A DNA stretch of 64,000 nucleotides from Cinclus cinclus (taxonomy: Eukaryota > Chordata > Aves > Passeriformes > Cinclidae): positions 2,480,001 through 2,544,000 of the forward strand of contig NC_085053.1 in NCBI RefSeq assembly GCF_963662255.1, in the 5' to 3' direction. A program made the translations under genes and the position numbers. Positions within the stretch are counted from its first letter, which is position 1, and every line of letters starts with the position of its first letter. Positions 1 through 25,968 of this stretch are shown one piece after another. The notes under the pieces were generated by a model. That model was not told the origin of the DNA, did no database searches, and saw nothing but the letters and a program-made list of their open reading frames with translations.

Positions 1-375
1 CATGTTTGCGGGAAGTTATTTGCCCTGTATCGCTTTATGAAGTGTCTTGTCTAAAATCTCTTAATTCCAAAGACTGCGATGAAGGTAGTAAGATCGGCTC
101 ATAGAGTTATTTCTGTGTGTCCGGGTAATGGTATCCTTCGGGCTTCTCCTCGCAAGCCGAAGCTCTGTGAATGGTGTGCTTGGTTCTATAACTTGGGCAG
201 TGACTACAGGCACTCGGGGGTGTCTGCAGACCTTTCTGTACCCGTGGCTCAGGCCTTTTCCCAGTTGTTTCAGGCAGGATTTTTGTCCGATTTTTGCCTG
301 CATGGTGGATTTGGTGTCCTCCGTGTGCGTTTAATTCCTGGTTTATTAAGCCTTGTTCTGCCACCAGGAGCTGCG

Positions 376-645
376 CTTGGCAGGACGAGGGGAATAATGG
401 TTTTGAACTGAAGGAGGGCAGGTTTGGGTTGGATATTGGAAGAAGTTCTTGCCCGTGAGGGTGCTGAGGTCCTGGCACAGATGATGAGAGAAGCTGTGGC
501 TGCCCCATCCCTGGAGATGTCCAAGGCCGGGCTGGATGGGACTCTGAACAGCCTGGCGTAGTGGAAAGTGTCCCTGCCCATGGCAGGAGCTGGAAGGACA
601 TGAGCTTTAAGGTCCTTGATTCTATTCAATGATTCTAGATTTAGA
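376..645 (+). mobile_element. CR1 LINE 3' fragment
   Basis: Reads in the + direction through typical CR1 3'-end phrases: ATCCCTGGAGATGTCCAAGG, GGCTGGATGGG, GTGTCCCTGCCCATGGCAG and TTTAAGGTCC, ending in a degenerate ATTCTATTCAATGATTCTA tail. Confidence 0.85.
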
Positions 646-944
646 TGTGGCATTGTCAGCGTGCCTCAGGATTGATCTGTGACCTTTGCTTCTCTTGCTC
701 CTGCAATTTGCAGGGCAACAGTTTGCAGCTAGGCTGTGTTCAAGTGTCTTTATGAAAAGTTTTAACTGAGAAACATAAATAATCCCTGTTTAAAATACAT
801 TTGGGCTAGCTTCATTTCATGTTTATGATTTAGTATCTCAGTGCAGATCTATATATCAAGTAACTTCTCTGTACCTGTATAAATTGTATTGGGAGGGAAA
901 ACTATTATTTATTCTGTCTCATCTGGAAAAGCAATAAGAGGTTT

Positions 945-962
945 TATATATATATATATATA
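945..962. repeat. (TA)n microsatellite before DARS2 exon 2
   Basis: About nine TA units run straight into a T tract that forms the polypyrimidine tract of the exon 2 acceptor at 983. Confidence 0.9.
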
Positions 963-983
963 TTTTTTTTTTTTTAATTTAAG

Positions 984-12917
<11,934 letters not shown>

Positions 12918-13645
12918 CTTTGCGCCAGTGATGTAAACTGATCTGATCAACCAGAGGTGGTTACAGCTCCTAAAGGCCGGGATTCAGTCCAGAAAGTATC
13001 AGCTCTTGTGGCAGGGTGGGGGACAGTCCAACTCCACTGTACTGTGGCACTTTCAGGATGGAGTGGGAAGGAGATAAGGGCTCTTCCTGATGGGAATTCG
13101 CCTTTGGGACGTAATAGGAAGGACATGCAAAAAGCCAATAGAAAAGACCATAATTTTATCATAGGATACTGAGACTGTTTGCTTTAGGGTGTTATATTGG
13201 AGGGAAGATGGGATCTGGTTTTCCCAACCCTCAGTTTTTACATGTCCCTTGTAAAGTACTCCTCCTCTCATCTGGAGGAGATAGCTTCCCTGGCCGGAAT
13301 TAAATAATGATCCTCATTAAATCATGTCAGCTGAGCACTGTGACAGTAAAAGTGCTGGACCAGGAGCTCTGCACACTGCACAGCCAAACTTCAGTGCAGC
13401 CAGCAACTGATCTCCTGTTGGAGGATACCAGATCATGCAAGACTTTGCCAAAGGAAGTTCACGCTCAGCTGTGTTTTCCTTCAGAGGAAAGGGAGAGAAG
13501 CATCAACAATGTTTGCAACAGTTGTCTCTGTAATACTTGTCAAAGAGGTGTTGATCTGCCTTTGGGGCCTGTGGTCCTGGTGCTTTCAGCACAGTCATTC
13601 AGGAGTTTGTATGTTTATAAATAAAGTTTACCTGGCTGTGTGGTT
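12918..13645 (+). other. DARS2: DARS2 3' UTR with polyadenylation signal
   Basis: Non-coding sequence after the TGA. A canonical AATAAA stands at 13620-13625, which would put the cleavage site near 13640-13650 and give a 3' UTR of about 0.7 kb. No earlier AATAAA is seen after the stop. The cleavage point is inferred. Confidence 0.6.
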
Positions 13646-16600
13646 TTGCCCGAGTGTAGCTTTGGACTTTACCACAGCAAACTGCCAGTTTGGCTTTGTG
13701 ACCCCTGGTCCCCTCCAGGAGATAACAAGAAATCCATGGGAGCACAGCTTAGTTCTCAGTCTTCTGTGAGCTCTTCCCCTGCAAATCTGCAGTGGTGAGC
13801 AAGGCAGCAGCAGTTTCCTCCCAGGGAACTGTTCATTCCTATCCCACACCGGAACATCCACAGAACAGTGCAGGGGTGACTGTTGTGAGGAGAGGTGAGG
13901 GTGAAGATACCAAGGAAAAGTTTCCTTGGTCGAGGTGAGAAGGTGGTACAAAAGAAGAAAAGGGAGAGCTGTGTCCCAGCTGGGAAGGACAGCAAGAGGC
14001 ACATGCCAGGGGAAGTGCTGGAGGACAGAAGGAAGACTTGTCTGGGTTCTTGTCTGGGCTGATAATGAGCTTCTGGCAGAGGACCTGTCCTGCAGATTGT
14101 CGGATCCTGCTCTGCTCCAAGGGTTAGCCACTATTTCAGTCTCATGCATGGTGGTGTTCACAGTTGTTTTCTACATACTGAACTGTCCTGCTGATAAGAA
14201 TCAGTAATGCAGGCACCTCTTCTCCTTAAGGGTGGTTTTTAGGTTTTTTTTTTAGTACCATCCATAGAAAGTGACATTAGAGCTGACTTGCTGCTGCTTT
14301 GCAGATTATAACATGGTGGAGTGACACCTGTAAAAGAAAAACATTTTCTTTGCTTTTGGCATGATTGTTATTTTCAGTCTCAGAGCTGGTTAAATATTAT
14401 TTTAAACAAAACAGAACAACCTTGGATTTGTATTCACATTCATTTTAGCCAAACATTGAATTCCTTAATTTTTTCCTCATATTGGCTGTTCATTCCTTCT
14501 AATGAAATCAATTTATCTGTAGTGAAACTTTTTCTTTGAGTAGAAGCTGTCAGTAATGGAGTGAGGATCAGTTTTCAGAGAGAAGCTGACCTGAAAAATG
14601 TTTCCCTAAGCAGATCCATGGTAAACTTCATGTTCTTTGTAGGTCACGTCTGAAGATGTTCTGTGATTTTAAAAGCAATTATTTCATTTTTGTTGTTTTT
14701 GAAGGGAGGAGAATCACCCTGGAGCAGTTATACCAGATATTTTTGTTCTCCTGACTTGTCAGTGGTGATACAAAATACAGCCACTGCAGGCTATGTGTCA
14801 TATTCAGACTGCTGGTTTAGAGGATGCTGGATTTTCTGATTTAGTTTCTTTACTGGTAGTGTGATTAGGATTTGCATGGAATTTGCTTGAGGATCATCTG
14901 TGTTCCCAAAGCAGGGATGTCATAGGCTTGTTTGAAATCATGGAATATAGGAAGGAAGTTACTCTCAAAAGTTCTTCACTTCCCCCAGGCTATTATTTAT
15001 AGTAACTGTAAACAAAATGTGCTGAACTTTGTTTTTTAATTGTGAAATCAGGAATAGTGTATCACTTGCTTAGCACCTGCTTGCAAAGGCAAATGCTGTT
15101 TACCTCTGATGAGTCCCAAATTAGGATTATCAAGTGTTCAGGGGGAAGCTCTGGGAGGCTTAGGCAGAAATGTAACCCTGCCTGGAACATTCTTTTTGAG
15201 AGCACTTGTTAAAACATGTGAGTGAGCTGTCTCCCAGCCATGCACGTCCCTCTTGTGCAAGCAGCTTTGGGTGCTGCTTGTTTACCCACTGCTAGATGAG
15301 GGACTCAATGCAGTCAGAAATAAAAACTGCAACAAAACACCTTGTCTGAGCTGCTGCTGTCCTGCCACAATGAGGTTAAATGTGAAAAGGTGTGTCCCAA
15401 ATTCAGGCAGGCCATTTGTGATAGGATTGGTGAATGAAGGTGGCTTTCAAGTTGAGTGTGAGCTTGCCAAGGTTGTGTCAGTGTTGCCACAGGGAAGGTT
15501 TTGTTTTATAGAGCATTGTGTCAGATTTTGCTTGGTTTTGTGAAAGCCAAATCTACAGAAAGTCCCTGAAAACCACAATCCACTTGGTACATTTTGCTGC
15601 ATATTTTGGTGGGAGCAGAAGTAGACAGGTATTACAAAGAAATCCATGGAAATCAGGGCTGGTCGTATTGCAGACCAGTATCTCCTGCTTGCTGGAGAAA
15701 AGGTGCTGGCCTGTGATCCTGAAAAAAGATGTTGAAACCATTGCTTCAGCAGAATGTTCATCAAAAACACCTCCTGCAAATAATCCAGACTGCAAACTTT
15801 CAGAAACCCCTCATTGCTCCTGCTCTTTGCTATTTGCCCTGGGTCAGACAAACCTGTGAAGAAACGCTGCTCCATCAGCTGTGCTTGAAGATGCCAAATC
15901 TGGGCTCCTCTGTTAAGAGTTATTCTTTAGGTAAGAATGTGAGGCTGAATGTTCTCTGGCATGATCCTCTCCACTCCAGAGAACTTCATGCCTGGCACAG
16001 ATGGGATGGGAAGATCAGGGTGGGCAATAGCATTGTACGAGGAGTGCTCTAGCAGGAACCAGGGTTGGATGTGAGGCCTCTGCAATATTTAACCCCACTT
16101 ACTGATTTTCTTCTGTTGGATCTGAACAAAATACTGGTAAAATGAGGGACAGTTTATTCCCCACCTCTAGGAGAATCTACTCTGTGTAATGTTTCTATAG
16201 ATTTGACCAGAACAGCCAGATTAATTTCTGGTTTGTTTCAGTATATTTTTCCCCTTTCCACAACAGGTGGGATTCTCAGCAGCCAAAAAGTGAGTTATTT
16301 TAGGGTGGTTTTTTTTGTTTTTTTCTTAGAAGTTTCCAAGCCTATCCAGAATATTTGAGTTTGGGCCATGATGGGGAGAAACTGCAGCCTTTTGATTTCA
16401 GCCATCCCGGGTGGTTTGAGTGAATTTAGCTGGAAGGGTTTTGTATAAAGTGCCACGAAGACAGAAAGTGTTCCCAGAATTTAAGATGGAGTTTTTAATC
16501 CTGTATTGTGCTGGTATCTCTCTGGAGATTAGCTAAATTACAATGTAATATATGAAATTGCTATGTATCACAGCAGCTTTGTGTAATCCCATGCTGCAGA

Positions 16601-16923
16601 TACCCAGAGGTTCAGAGTGCTGATTAATTCCCTGTTCTGATGGAAACAGAAAATATTATCATCTGTAACAAGACAGCTGAAATAGTCCGAGAATGGTTTC
16701 AGCTGTTTGCAGCTGGATTTGTGTGTGAGCAGGAAGTGGGACTTTGAACATTCCCAATCCCAGGAATGCCTCTGCTGCTCTGGATTCCACCAGCACCTCT
16801 CCCACTGCAAGGAAGGGAGCAGTGAAGCTGCACTGAATGTAGGCAGCTCCAGAAAATGAATCTCTGTTGGTAAAAGGAGATGGATGAAGAGAGTTTATGC
16901 TCTCAGATGTAAGGATTTCTGTT

Positions 16924-16940
16924 CCCCCCCCCCCCCCCCC
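16924..16940. repeat. Poly(C) run, 17 bases
   Basis: Uninterrupted C homopolymer; the length may be imprecise in sequencing. Confidence 0.95.
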
Positions 16941-17401
16941 AGTTATTTCTTACCTTTGCTTGCACTGGAGTGTGTTTGGAGCACTCTTGGTCTATTCTTG
17001 AGCCCCTGTGCTCACAGGAGCAGAACAGGGCAGAGACAGCCACAGCCACCTTAACAGTGCCAGATAGAAACCCCCTGTGTCAGCTTCACATGACTGCACC
17101 TCTAAATGTTTGGGCTCTGATTCCAGCCTTGCACTCTAGTTTGTTGTGTTCCTTTGGAAGCAATGTTTTCTGTAATTAAAAAATGATGATTACATGCAGT
17201 CACCAGCTGTGCCAGGCACAGTTCTACAGCGAGCAGAGCTCCGTGACAGATACGTTCAGATGGGTTGGTCACATTTTTCTCTAATAACCCATCAGCTTGC
17301 TTGTTATCTTTTGGTAGTCTTGGTGTCCTCTGCAGAGCTGAAGAAAAACATTGTGGATGGTTCGCCCATTAATTTGTTATCTTTTAACCATATTTGTATT
17401 T

Positions 17402-17712
17402 CATAGAATCCACAAATCGTTTGGGTTGGGCTCTAGTTCCACCCTGAGACAACTTTTACTATCCCAGATTGTTCCAAGCCCTGTTCAACCTGGCCTTGGA
17501 CACTTCCAGGGATCCAGGGACAGCCACAGCTGCTCTGGGCACCCTGTGCCAGGGCCTCCCCACCCTCACAGGGAAGAATTTCTTCCCAATATCCCACCTA
17601 AGCCAGCTCTCTCTGTCACTTCAAACTTCTATCCCCTTGTCCTGTCACTACGTGCCCTTGCAAAAAGTACTTCCTCCTCTTTCTTGTAAACTCCCTTCTG
17701 TGTTTTTATAGC
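17402..17712 (-). mobile_element. CR1 LINE 3' fragment, antisense
   Basis: The + strand begins CATAGAATCCACAAATCG and continues TTTGGGTTGGGCTCTAGTTC, CTTGGACACTTCCAGGGATC, CACAGCTGCTCTGGGCACC, TTCTTCCCAATATCC and CCTTGTCCTGTCACTACG, the reverse of a CR1 3' end. Confidence 0.93.
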
Positions 17713-18957
17713 CTTGAGTGCTGATAAATTATGTGTTATTCTAAAAACTACTTCCTCATGCTTAATTTAAACCTCTCACCTGATCATTGTACAAGGCATT
17801 TTCCCATGTAGCTTATAGAAGTAATGATATTCAAATTTTCTATGTGTTTTCTGTTCTGCTTATAACTCCGTGAATTAATATCCTCTTTTTTTTTTTTTCA
17901 TTCACATCTATTTTAAGCTGTACAGTTTTAGGCAATTTCACCTACTTTCCTGGGGAAATCCCTGCATGCCTTCTGTGCAGTGACTTTCCGTGTACCCATG
18001 GACAGCTGGATGGCCAAAACTGAATGCTCTTGTTGGCATTTTTGGTGGTTTCTTTTCCCCCACATCTTGCTGTTAGTATTTACCAGCCTTCGGTTCCAGT
18101 GACTAGGTACTTTCTTGGTGCAAAAACTAGTATTAAATCACATATTTATATATATTTTTTAAAAGTATTAACTGCTCAAAAAGTTCCAAATCTACCTGAA
18201 AAAAGCAAGAAGCAAATTTAGGCAACACTGTCTACTTGCTCAAGTGGCAAAGTGAACAGTATAAAAACATTTCTGAGAACAGTTGGTACAAGGGGCCTGT
18301 TTGGTGGCAGTTTTCTCTGGAATGGCAGTCACAGTGTACTCTTGGATTTTTTCATATTACCCTCTACTTGGAGAGTGATAGATTTAAAACACTCTCAGTC
18401 CTGAGAATCTTACTTGTTTACTTGAGCAATTTGAAGAGAATTGTAGTTGAAGTCCTCAGCTCCTTGATGGCGTCCCTTGAAACACAGGCTCCTTGTTTGT
18501 CATCTATTCAATTTTCCTTGCCATTATTTTAATTTGTATGTAAAGGAAAAAGACATCCAGGGTGGTTCTGGGGAAGAAAAGCCTTCAACAGATTTTTCCT
18601 GCAGCATGAACAGAACTAATTTGACAGCAGTTGCAGCACCGGGGCTGTGAGGAGGAGGATGGAGCGACTCCCATCCTTTCACAGCAGCATTCACTCCGAG
18701 TGGCAAAACAGCAATGGCCAGAGCCAAACACTGCCCAGAGCTGGGAGTCCTCTTGAGGATGACACAGCCCCTGGTAACTGTGGAATTGCCCTTTTATTGC
18801 AGCTTTGTGCAAAGCCACCAGAGAACCACGAGGAGATGCAGCTGGATGACAGGCTGAGTATCTCAAGGTGCCACAGGGTATTGTCCCAGAGGGAGAATCC
18901 CAGGAGTAGCCTGGGGAAGAGACCTCATTGTGGCCTTCCAGAACTTTTTTCTCTGTG

Positions 18958-19138
18958 AGGAGGCCCTGGCCCAGGTTGCCCAGAGCTGCTGTGGCTGCCC
19001 CTGGATCCCTGGAAGTGTCCAGGGCCAGGCTGGACGGGGCTTGGAGCAACCTGGGACAGTGGAAGGTGTCCTGCCCACGGCAGGATGAGATGTTGTTTAA
19101 GATCCCTCCCAACCCAAACCATTCCATGCTTCTCTGGG
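18958..19138 (+). mobile_element. CR1 LINE 3' fragment
   Basis: AGGCCCTGGCCCAGGTTGCC, AGAGCTGCTGTGGCTGCCCC, GGCTGGACGGGGCTTGGAGC and CCTCCCAACCCAAACCATTC mark a near-consensus, comparatively young-looking CR1 3' end. Confidence 0.93.
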
Positions 19139-21636
19139 TACTTTAGAACTCACATAGGGGGCTCACTCATCTCTAGCCTCCCATGCTTCTTTTCATGGAA
19201 AGCATTTAAATAAAAGATACCCTGTCATATTCATAGTAAAATATTAAAAAAGCAATTATGGAAGGCGAGAGCTTGATTTGGATGTTTAAGATGTCTTGTA
19301 AAAATCCCAAGAATTCTCTAAATAGAATTTAAATTGAAAGCATATGAAGCCATGAATTCTCAGCTCCCATTTTCACTGTTAATATTGTATAACTAAAGCC
19401 AGATCCAGCAAAAAAAAAAAGGATTCTTTTAATGGGAGGAGCATAATTTTAGCACAGCTGCCACAGAAACACACAGGGCCAAGCTCTGCCCACAGTTGCC
19501 TCTGGAGATAGCTGGGTTTAATGCATTTGCAGGAGCCATGTGGAGAAAAATCTCTGGCATGCTGTTACTAATTTCATTTGTGGAAGATGAGATAAATATT
19601 AATGAATATAAACACCTATTAAATGTAGACTCACCGGTTAAATAACTGTGCTGACTGAATTAATGTGCAGAGAGGTACTTTGTAGTCAGGAATGTTCAGC
19701 TGGAATGATGCTTTCTGAAAGGCAATTTCTGCGAGTTTATAATTTTGCTAATGCTACCTGAAAAATCTCCTGTTGAAGTTGGGAGCCTGCAGACATTTTT
19801 CCTTTACATCAAGGTCATTTCCATCCCTTTTCTGTGCTCCTCACTGCTTCCTTGGCAGTGCCAATCAAAGCATCTGAGGGGTGCCTGATGAGCAGCCCTT
19901 CATTATTTCAACCAGGACCACATTTTGGGCCCAGAACACTGCATGGCCTCCTAAAACAGCTGCTGTAGTTCTGGTGAGGAGCAGGACTAAATAAGTGAGC
20001 TTTGGAGGATAAAGAAATGAGCTGACAGAAATGAAATAAGGTGCAGCTAATTCATGCAGCCTCCCCATGGCTCCGGCTTAAAAAGGCTTAAAAATACTGA
20101 GAAGTGTCAAAATAATCAGAATCTATTATGCAACAGTAGGAAATACTGAAGCTGTTCTTTAAATAGCCAGTGACACAGAAGACTTTTGTGTGCTTTCCTG
20201 GGGGTTACTGTTCCTTTTGAAATCATGGAAGAGGTTGCTGCGTTTTTCCTTACCCTTTAACAGTAGTGGGAACTAAAAGCTGGAAGCACAAATTGTGTGT
20301 AGATATATAAATTCTGTGATACTGTGCATCCTATGGTAAAGAATAGGCATCATGTAATGTGTGGTTATAGAAAACTGTAGTCATTTTAACAAATTCATAA
20401 TCAGGAAATGTCATTTAACGTAGAAGTCGAGGTATGCTGCTCATTTATTTATTAAGTATACCAGGAGGATAGGGAAAATTCAGGATGAGAATTCTGGTGA
20501 AGGCTGTGTCCATCACAAAAGAGGATTAAGTTGCTCAGGAGGGTGAGTTGCTTCACTCACCTTGCTCTCAACAGTCAGGACTTGAACCTAATGCTGTAAA
20601 AACAGGGGTCTAATTGAGCTGAATTTGAATTATGACCTCTTTGGCAACTCTTGCATTTCACTTGGCTTTGCTTTTGAACTGCTGCAGGTTTGTTTGGGGC
20701 TCTCCCTGCAGCTGGAGTTAGAAATTTGTGCTATAACATTTCATGATAGATGGAGTATTGGACTGTTGGGAATGAGCTTTGTGTGACACTGACCTAAGGT
20801 GCTGCTACTCGAAGAATAAAAACACTTCTCCCTTTGTAACCCTGGGCTTAGTTTATTCCCTAAAACTGCAGGAAAAATGCATTTTGCTTCATCATGATCC
20901 ATTAACGTAAGAAATACTTGTTCTGACTGTGTCAAGCCTTCCTTTCAGTGGTAATCAAAACAAATGAGGTCAGCATTTCCCTTGGTCCTCCTCAGGCTGT
21001 TAATGTCCATGTGGGATAATCGTGGGGACAGAAAGAGCTATCAAAAAATGTCAAGAAGACCAGAAGGGTTATTTTTCATAGTTGTCATTGTTAGAAAGTT
21101 CAAGAGAAAGAAGTGCTGAGTAGCACTGTTGGTGATAATGACAAATAGTGAGGGCTTTGCTTAGAACAGAGGGGCAAAATTTCATTCAAGAGGGCTCTTG
21201 GGAAATCAGGTGGTCTCAAGCTGCCTGGGTGGCAGAAATTCCAAGAAAGAGTTTGAAGTGATTTCAGAATAATTGGTGGTGTTTTCTGATAAATTTGGGT
21301 GGACAGGTGAGGAACCTGTCTGCTGTAAAACTTGCTCAGTACCTGTCTCTAAAAGGAAGAAAGGGGACCTGGGTAATTACAGATCAGTTTAATTTTCACT
21401 TGCAGGAGACAAAAAAAAAAAACCACTGAAAAAAAAAGCACAGGTCTGGAAGGTGCTGGAAAAAAAACATGTGGTTGTTTGGGGAAGTGTCATCTCAAAC
21501 CAGAGTGATGCCATCCTCTGACAAGATTAAACGTTCTCATTGCTAGGGGAGAGACTTTATGTGACAAATACCAACTCTTTTGGGCATGGTCATACTGGGC
21601 CAGACCCAGGATGAAACTGAGTGCAAAATGGTTGGA

Positions 21637-21950
21637 TAATCATAGAATATGGTGGAATGCTTTGGGCTGGAAGGCACCTTAAAGATTCCGTTCATTCCGA
21701 CACTTCTGCTGCAGGGAAGGACACCTCCCACTAGATCAGGTTCCTTAAGACCCCATCCAGCCTGGCTTTGAACACTTCCAGGGATGGGGCAACCTCACTG
21801 GGAAGGATTAAATCTTAATATCTAATCTAAATCTATCTTCCTTCAGTTTAAAGCTATTCTCCCTTGTCCTGTCACTACATGCTGGTATGAAAAGTCCCTC
21901 TCCAGCCTTCTTGTAAGCCCCTTTTAGGTGCTGGAAGGCTGCTATAAAGT
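21637..21950 (-). mobile_element. CR1 LINE 3' fragment, antisense
   Basis: AATCATAGAATATGGTGG, TTTGGGCTGGAAGGCACCTT, TTGAACACTTCCAGGGATGG and TCTCCCTTGTCCTGTCACTA show a reverse CR1 3' end of about 310 bp. Confidence 0.92.
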
Positions 21951-23063
21951 AAATTAAATGGGTATTTTCAGGTCATTTAATTCAGTCTAGGATGGTGACT
22001 AGAAAATGTCGTTTCCTATATTTGTGAACAAACCAGTACAAATTTGAGGATCTGTAGGCTCGTGGGAGGGGTTTCAAGCCTCGATAAATCGGGAAATGGT
22101 CGTGGAAAGCCAGGGAGAAGCGCCCGGTGAGTGTGAGATGCTGGGTTTGGAGGAATGCAGTCAGCAGCAGACAGTGGCTGTTGTGCCAGCAGAAGCTGCT
22201 GCTGCTGACGCTGGGTCACAAGCTGAACATGAGTCAACAACCTCAGCCCATTGTGCAAAGGCAAACACCACGCTGGGTGTACACTGCCCTGCGGGGAGCA
22301 GAACACGCGCTGCTGGCTCCTCCTGCTGCTCTCACCCCCAGTACCCGATTTTGGGGCTTGAGGAGACCCTGCTGGTCTCCTGCTCCGTGCTGATCCAGAG
22401 CAGAGCTGTTTGCTGCTGCCTCGTGAGCTGGGTTTGCTGAATGGGCCTGTCTGGCACACAAGATCTGCTTCCTCCTGCCTGCCTGCCAGCAGGGAAGGCA
22501 GAGACTGATGGGGGTGAATAAATGGGGTTCTCTTTTGGGTGCTGTGTGTGGTGCAACCCTGAGCCACGCAGAGGTGACCTGCTATGCCAGCATGCTGGGA
22601 CATTCTGTGACCGCTCCAGCTTGTTTAGCAGGTGTCCATGTTTTCCAAGATGGAGGGATGCTCATACTCAGGTAGTTGTGGAAGTCCATTATTTTTTTTT
22701 TTCTGGATCTCACTGCCTATTTCTCTTAGTTTTAACTGTAAAGTCCCAGAGGATGACCATGTTGCCAATACTGGATTTTTAGGAAGATGTTATTCACACG
22801 GTACCTTGTTGCATTCCGTGGGTGCTGCCTGAAGTCCACAGGACTCCTGGGAATTGCATCCACGCTGTCTTTGCAGTCAGTCTGAGCTCAGAATGGATCT
22901 GGATCAACTCCTCTTGTCCGTGCAGCTGTGGGGTCCCAGGAACATCTCATTTGCCTGCTGCTAAAGGCAGGTGATGGAACATCCTGAAATATAAACCCCT
23001 CTCTGAGGGTCACCTTGTTTGGTCTTGTATAAGGGGACTGCAGGATATGCAGAGTTTAGGCAA

Positions 23064-23115
23064 TAAATACAGATTTATGGCTTTAAACCAAATACAGATT
23101 CATGGCTTTAAACCA
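23064..23115. repeat. 25-bp tandem duplication
   Basis: Two copies of a unit starting AATACAGATT and ending TTTAAACCA, differing at one base. Confidence 0.85.
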
Positions 23116-25924
23116 CAGTGAGGACAGGTAGGTTTTAACAAGCTGACAGACCAGACTTTAGAATGCTTCTGCCTTCCTCTCCTAAAGACATCCAAAATTT
23201 TTTTCTTAGCTCTGTAGCACTGCCAGGAACAGAAGGGTTGGTCTCCAATGCTCCCTGCAGCAGATCCTCAACAGTGCTCAGCTGCTGTTCTTCTGCCTCC
23301 CTGAGTATTTCCTGGAGAATTTTCAGACCTTCCCAACTCATGGCTGTTTATAAAGAACTTTCTGCTGGCTGCCAGCAGCAAGTTCTGGGTTTTGTTGGGC
23401 TGTACTGATGTAAATGTGAAAGATAAATTAACCTGCAGGTGCTTAGTCAGAGTTGGAATGTGGTTTTCCAGGCATGGGAGCCAATTCTCAGGGTCAAAGT
23501 GTCTGGACTCCGTTTGGCCAAGCGTCTGGATGGTGGCCAGCATCACGAGAGCCACTAATTACAGCAGGCTGGGCAGGGGACAGGCATCACTTGGTTCGTG
23601 GCCTCTCGTCCTTTGCCAAACGGTGCCGGGGTCACGGCGACTTCCACGGGGCAGAGAGACACACACGTGTGTCCCTGCTCTTTGAGCAGAGGCTCAGCAG
23701 CGTTCCCAGATGCTCGTTTAGCCCTGCAAGGGCTAAACAAACAGCAGCAGATGGGATGGCCCCCGTTGCGGGCTCCACAAAGCCGTGAGACGACTCCAGG
23801 ACGCGTTTTTACGGAGCTGCTGCTCACGGTGGGTCGGCTTGAGTGATCGGGGAGGAAATGAGGGAGCAGCAGGATCGCTGTTGGATCCTTCTCAGCTCTG
23901 ATTAGGAAGGAGCGCTGGAAGATGATGGCTCACCTCTGAGCTCTGTGTGCTGCAGCTGCAGCGAGGGTAAATACAGAATCAACAGCAGGTTTTAGAATGC
24001 TTTTTTTTTTTTTTATTTCTTCCCCAGAAATGTTTTGCTGAGACAGTTGCTCCCTGGGGCATTTATTTTAGGAGAGAGGTTATCTCAGGAGCCATTTCCC
24101 AAGAGACTTCTCTGTTATGTGATGTTTTAGCAAGAAAGACCTTCTCCAGAGACTGTGCTTTCTCTCGGGGGATTCGTGTTTTGCAGAGCATTTCCTTGCA
24201 CGTTTCAAAAATCCAATTTATGTCCCCATTTATTTGAAAACAACACCCTGTATCAGTCGTAGCCTTCAGTCTGTGACGTGGTAGCCTCCCTCACCTCCCA
24301 GGCTGGACTTCAGGTGGACAGAAGTCATCCTGCTGTCTGCAGCCAGTACCTGTGATCAGTGCTGCCCCTAGCTACAGGTACTCAAAGCCCAGGGTCACCA
24401 TCCTTTCTGGAAGTCTCATCCCTTGCTGCTTTAGGATAAGTGTGCAGGAATACGGCCCCAGGCTCAGGGAATAGAGGAGCCAGAGGCCACAGAAGCTTCC
24501 AAAATCCAGTCTTCTTTCTCTTGGTTTCCCCACAGGGATGACTTTGCTGCCATTTGCGAGCCCAGTTCAGCCCTTGAAGGGCTTTCCCAGAGTCCCAGGG
24601 TGACAAATTCAAAGCCAAACAAGGAGCAGAGTCATGCTGTTTCCCACCGGTGCCAGCACTGCCCCATGATGGTTTCAGGAGCTGAAAGGCTTCTGAAGTG
24701 CAGCGTTGTCTGAAAAACCCTGGAGTGACTGGCTCTGGGGGTTTCCATTTCCAAGGCTGGGGATTGCTGGATTCCCAACCTGCTTTAAGTAGGGCAGAGA
24801 ATGTGAGTGGAAGGGGAAAGAAATGTCACAGGCTGGCAGGGAGCTGTCTGCCCCTGCAGGGACCAGGCTTCCCGAGGTGGATCCAAGCCATCAGGCTTCA
24901 CAGCCAGCAGGAGCTGCTAATTTCAGTCGTGGCACTGCCCCAGCTGCCCCGCTTGGAAAAACGCTTGGGTTTTGTTTGTGCACAAGGGAGTCGTGTTTTG
25001 CGGGTGCCCCGTCCACCACGGGGGATGTCTCTGTGAGCAGAGGGCCAGCACTAATGCCATCCTGTGTGGCTGGGAATGAATTCACCCTTTATTCCACGCT
25101 CTCCATCCCCGCTGCCCCGCTCGCAGGCGGGAGGAGATGCTGCCGTTTGCAGCTCCACACCCTGGTGCCTCTAATCCCGGACAAAACCCAGCCCGTGGAG
25201 CAGCAAACACAAGGAGACATCTATTCTTAGCCTGGAAAGCCTCAAAGCTGGTTCTTTGGGGTGTGGGGCGATAAATATGCAGTTGCTGGAGCTCTCACAA
25301 AGCCCTGAGCTGGGAGCAGACTCTCCTCTCCCATTGGATCTGTAGCCTTCACTGCAGCTTTTCACAGTTACATAAATATGGCCTATTTTCCCCTCACAAA
25401 TTAACATCTTGCTCGCTAAGTTTGGGCTTTTGCATGCATACAAAACAAACCTGTTTTTTTCGCACACAGCTGGAAATCCCAGTTCACTCAGGGAGAAGCT
25501 GTCCCTGCCCCTATAAAGCTGGGGGGCACCTTCACAGTGGTGACAGAGAGTGGCACTGACAGTGTCCCCTTACAAATCCTGGACACCACACTGCAAACCA
25601 TCAAATTGCTCTTTTTTTTTATTTTATTTTTTTCCCCCCCTCTGGGAGAGTCAGATCCCAGCCTACAAGGCTGCCAGAGGGTCTCCTCCTGGAGACTGGA
25701 AGTTTGGCTTGGGGCACAGAGCAGACAGCTCCTCACTCCCCACAAGACACAGATGTGGCCATTATTTTCCCCAAAGATGTTTCTTGCCCACCCTCCCCAA
25801 TGGCTCTGCAGTGTGTCTGCATTAAAAACAGCCCTGCAGAGAACAGATGTCACTTGGACCTCTCCCAGCCCTGGGGAGTAGGAAATCTGTGCATCCTCAG
25901 AGACCCCTGGCAGCTGCAGTTATT

Positions 25925-25968
25925 TAAGTAATTTAGTGATTTAAGTAATGTTAGTGATTTAAGTAATA
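25925..25968. repeat. Short AT-rich tandem repeat
   Basis: Imperfect repeats of AGTGATTTAAGTAAT, about three copies. Confidence 0.75.

Larger units (their letters stand above)
1..983 (+). other. Probable DARS2 intron 1 (3' part)
   Basis: No open frame resembling a mitochondrial presequence exon was found, so the first exon is taken to lie upstream. The stretch holds a CR1 fragment (about 376-645) and a TA repeat next to the exon 2 acceptor. Confidence 0.6.
13646..22000. other. Intergenic spacer downstream of DARS2
   Basis: No coding exon recognised on either strand. It contains CR1 fragments at 17402-17712, 18958-19138 and 21637-21950, a 17-base C run at 16924-16940, and otherwise AT-rich unique-looking sequence with only short chance open frames. 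Confidence 0.6.

Noticed and set aside
22016..22603. 195-codon minus-strand frame
   Set aside because: No domain or motif recognised, and overlapping frames of similar length on both strands suggest chance.
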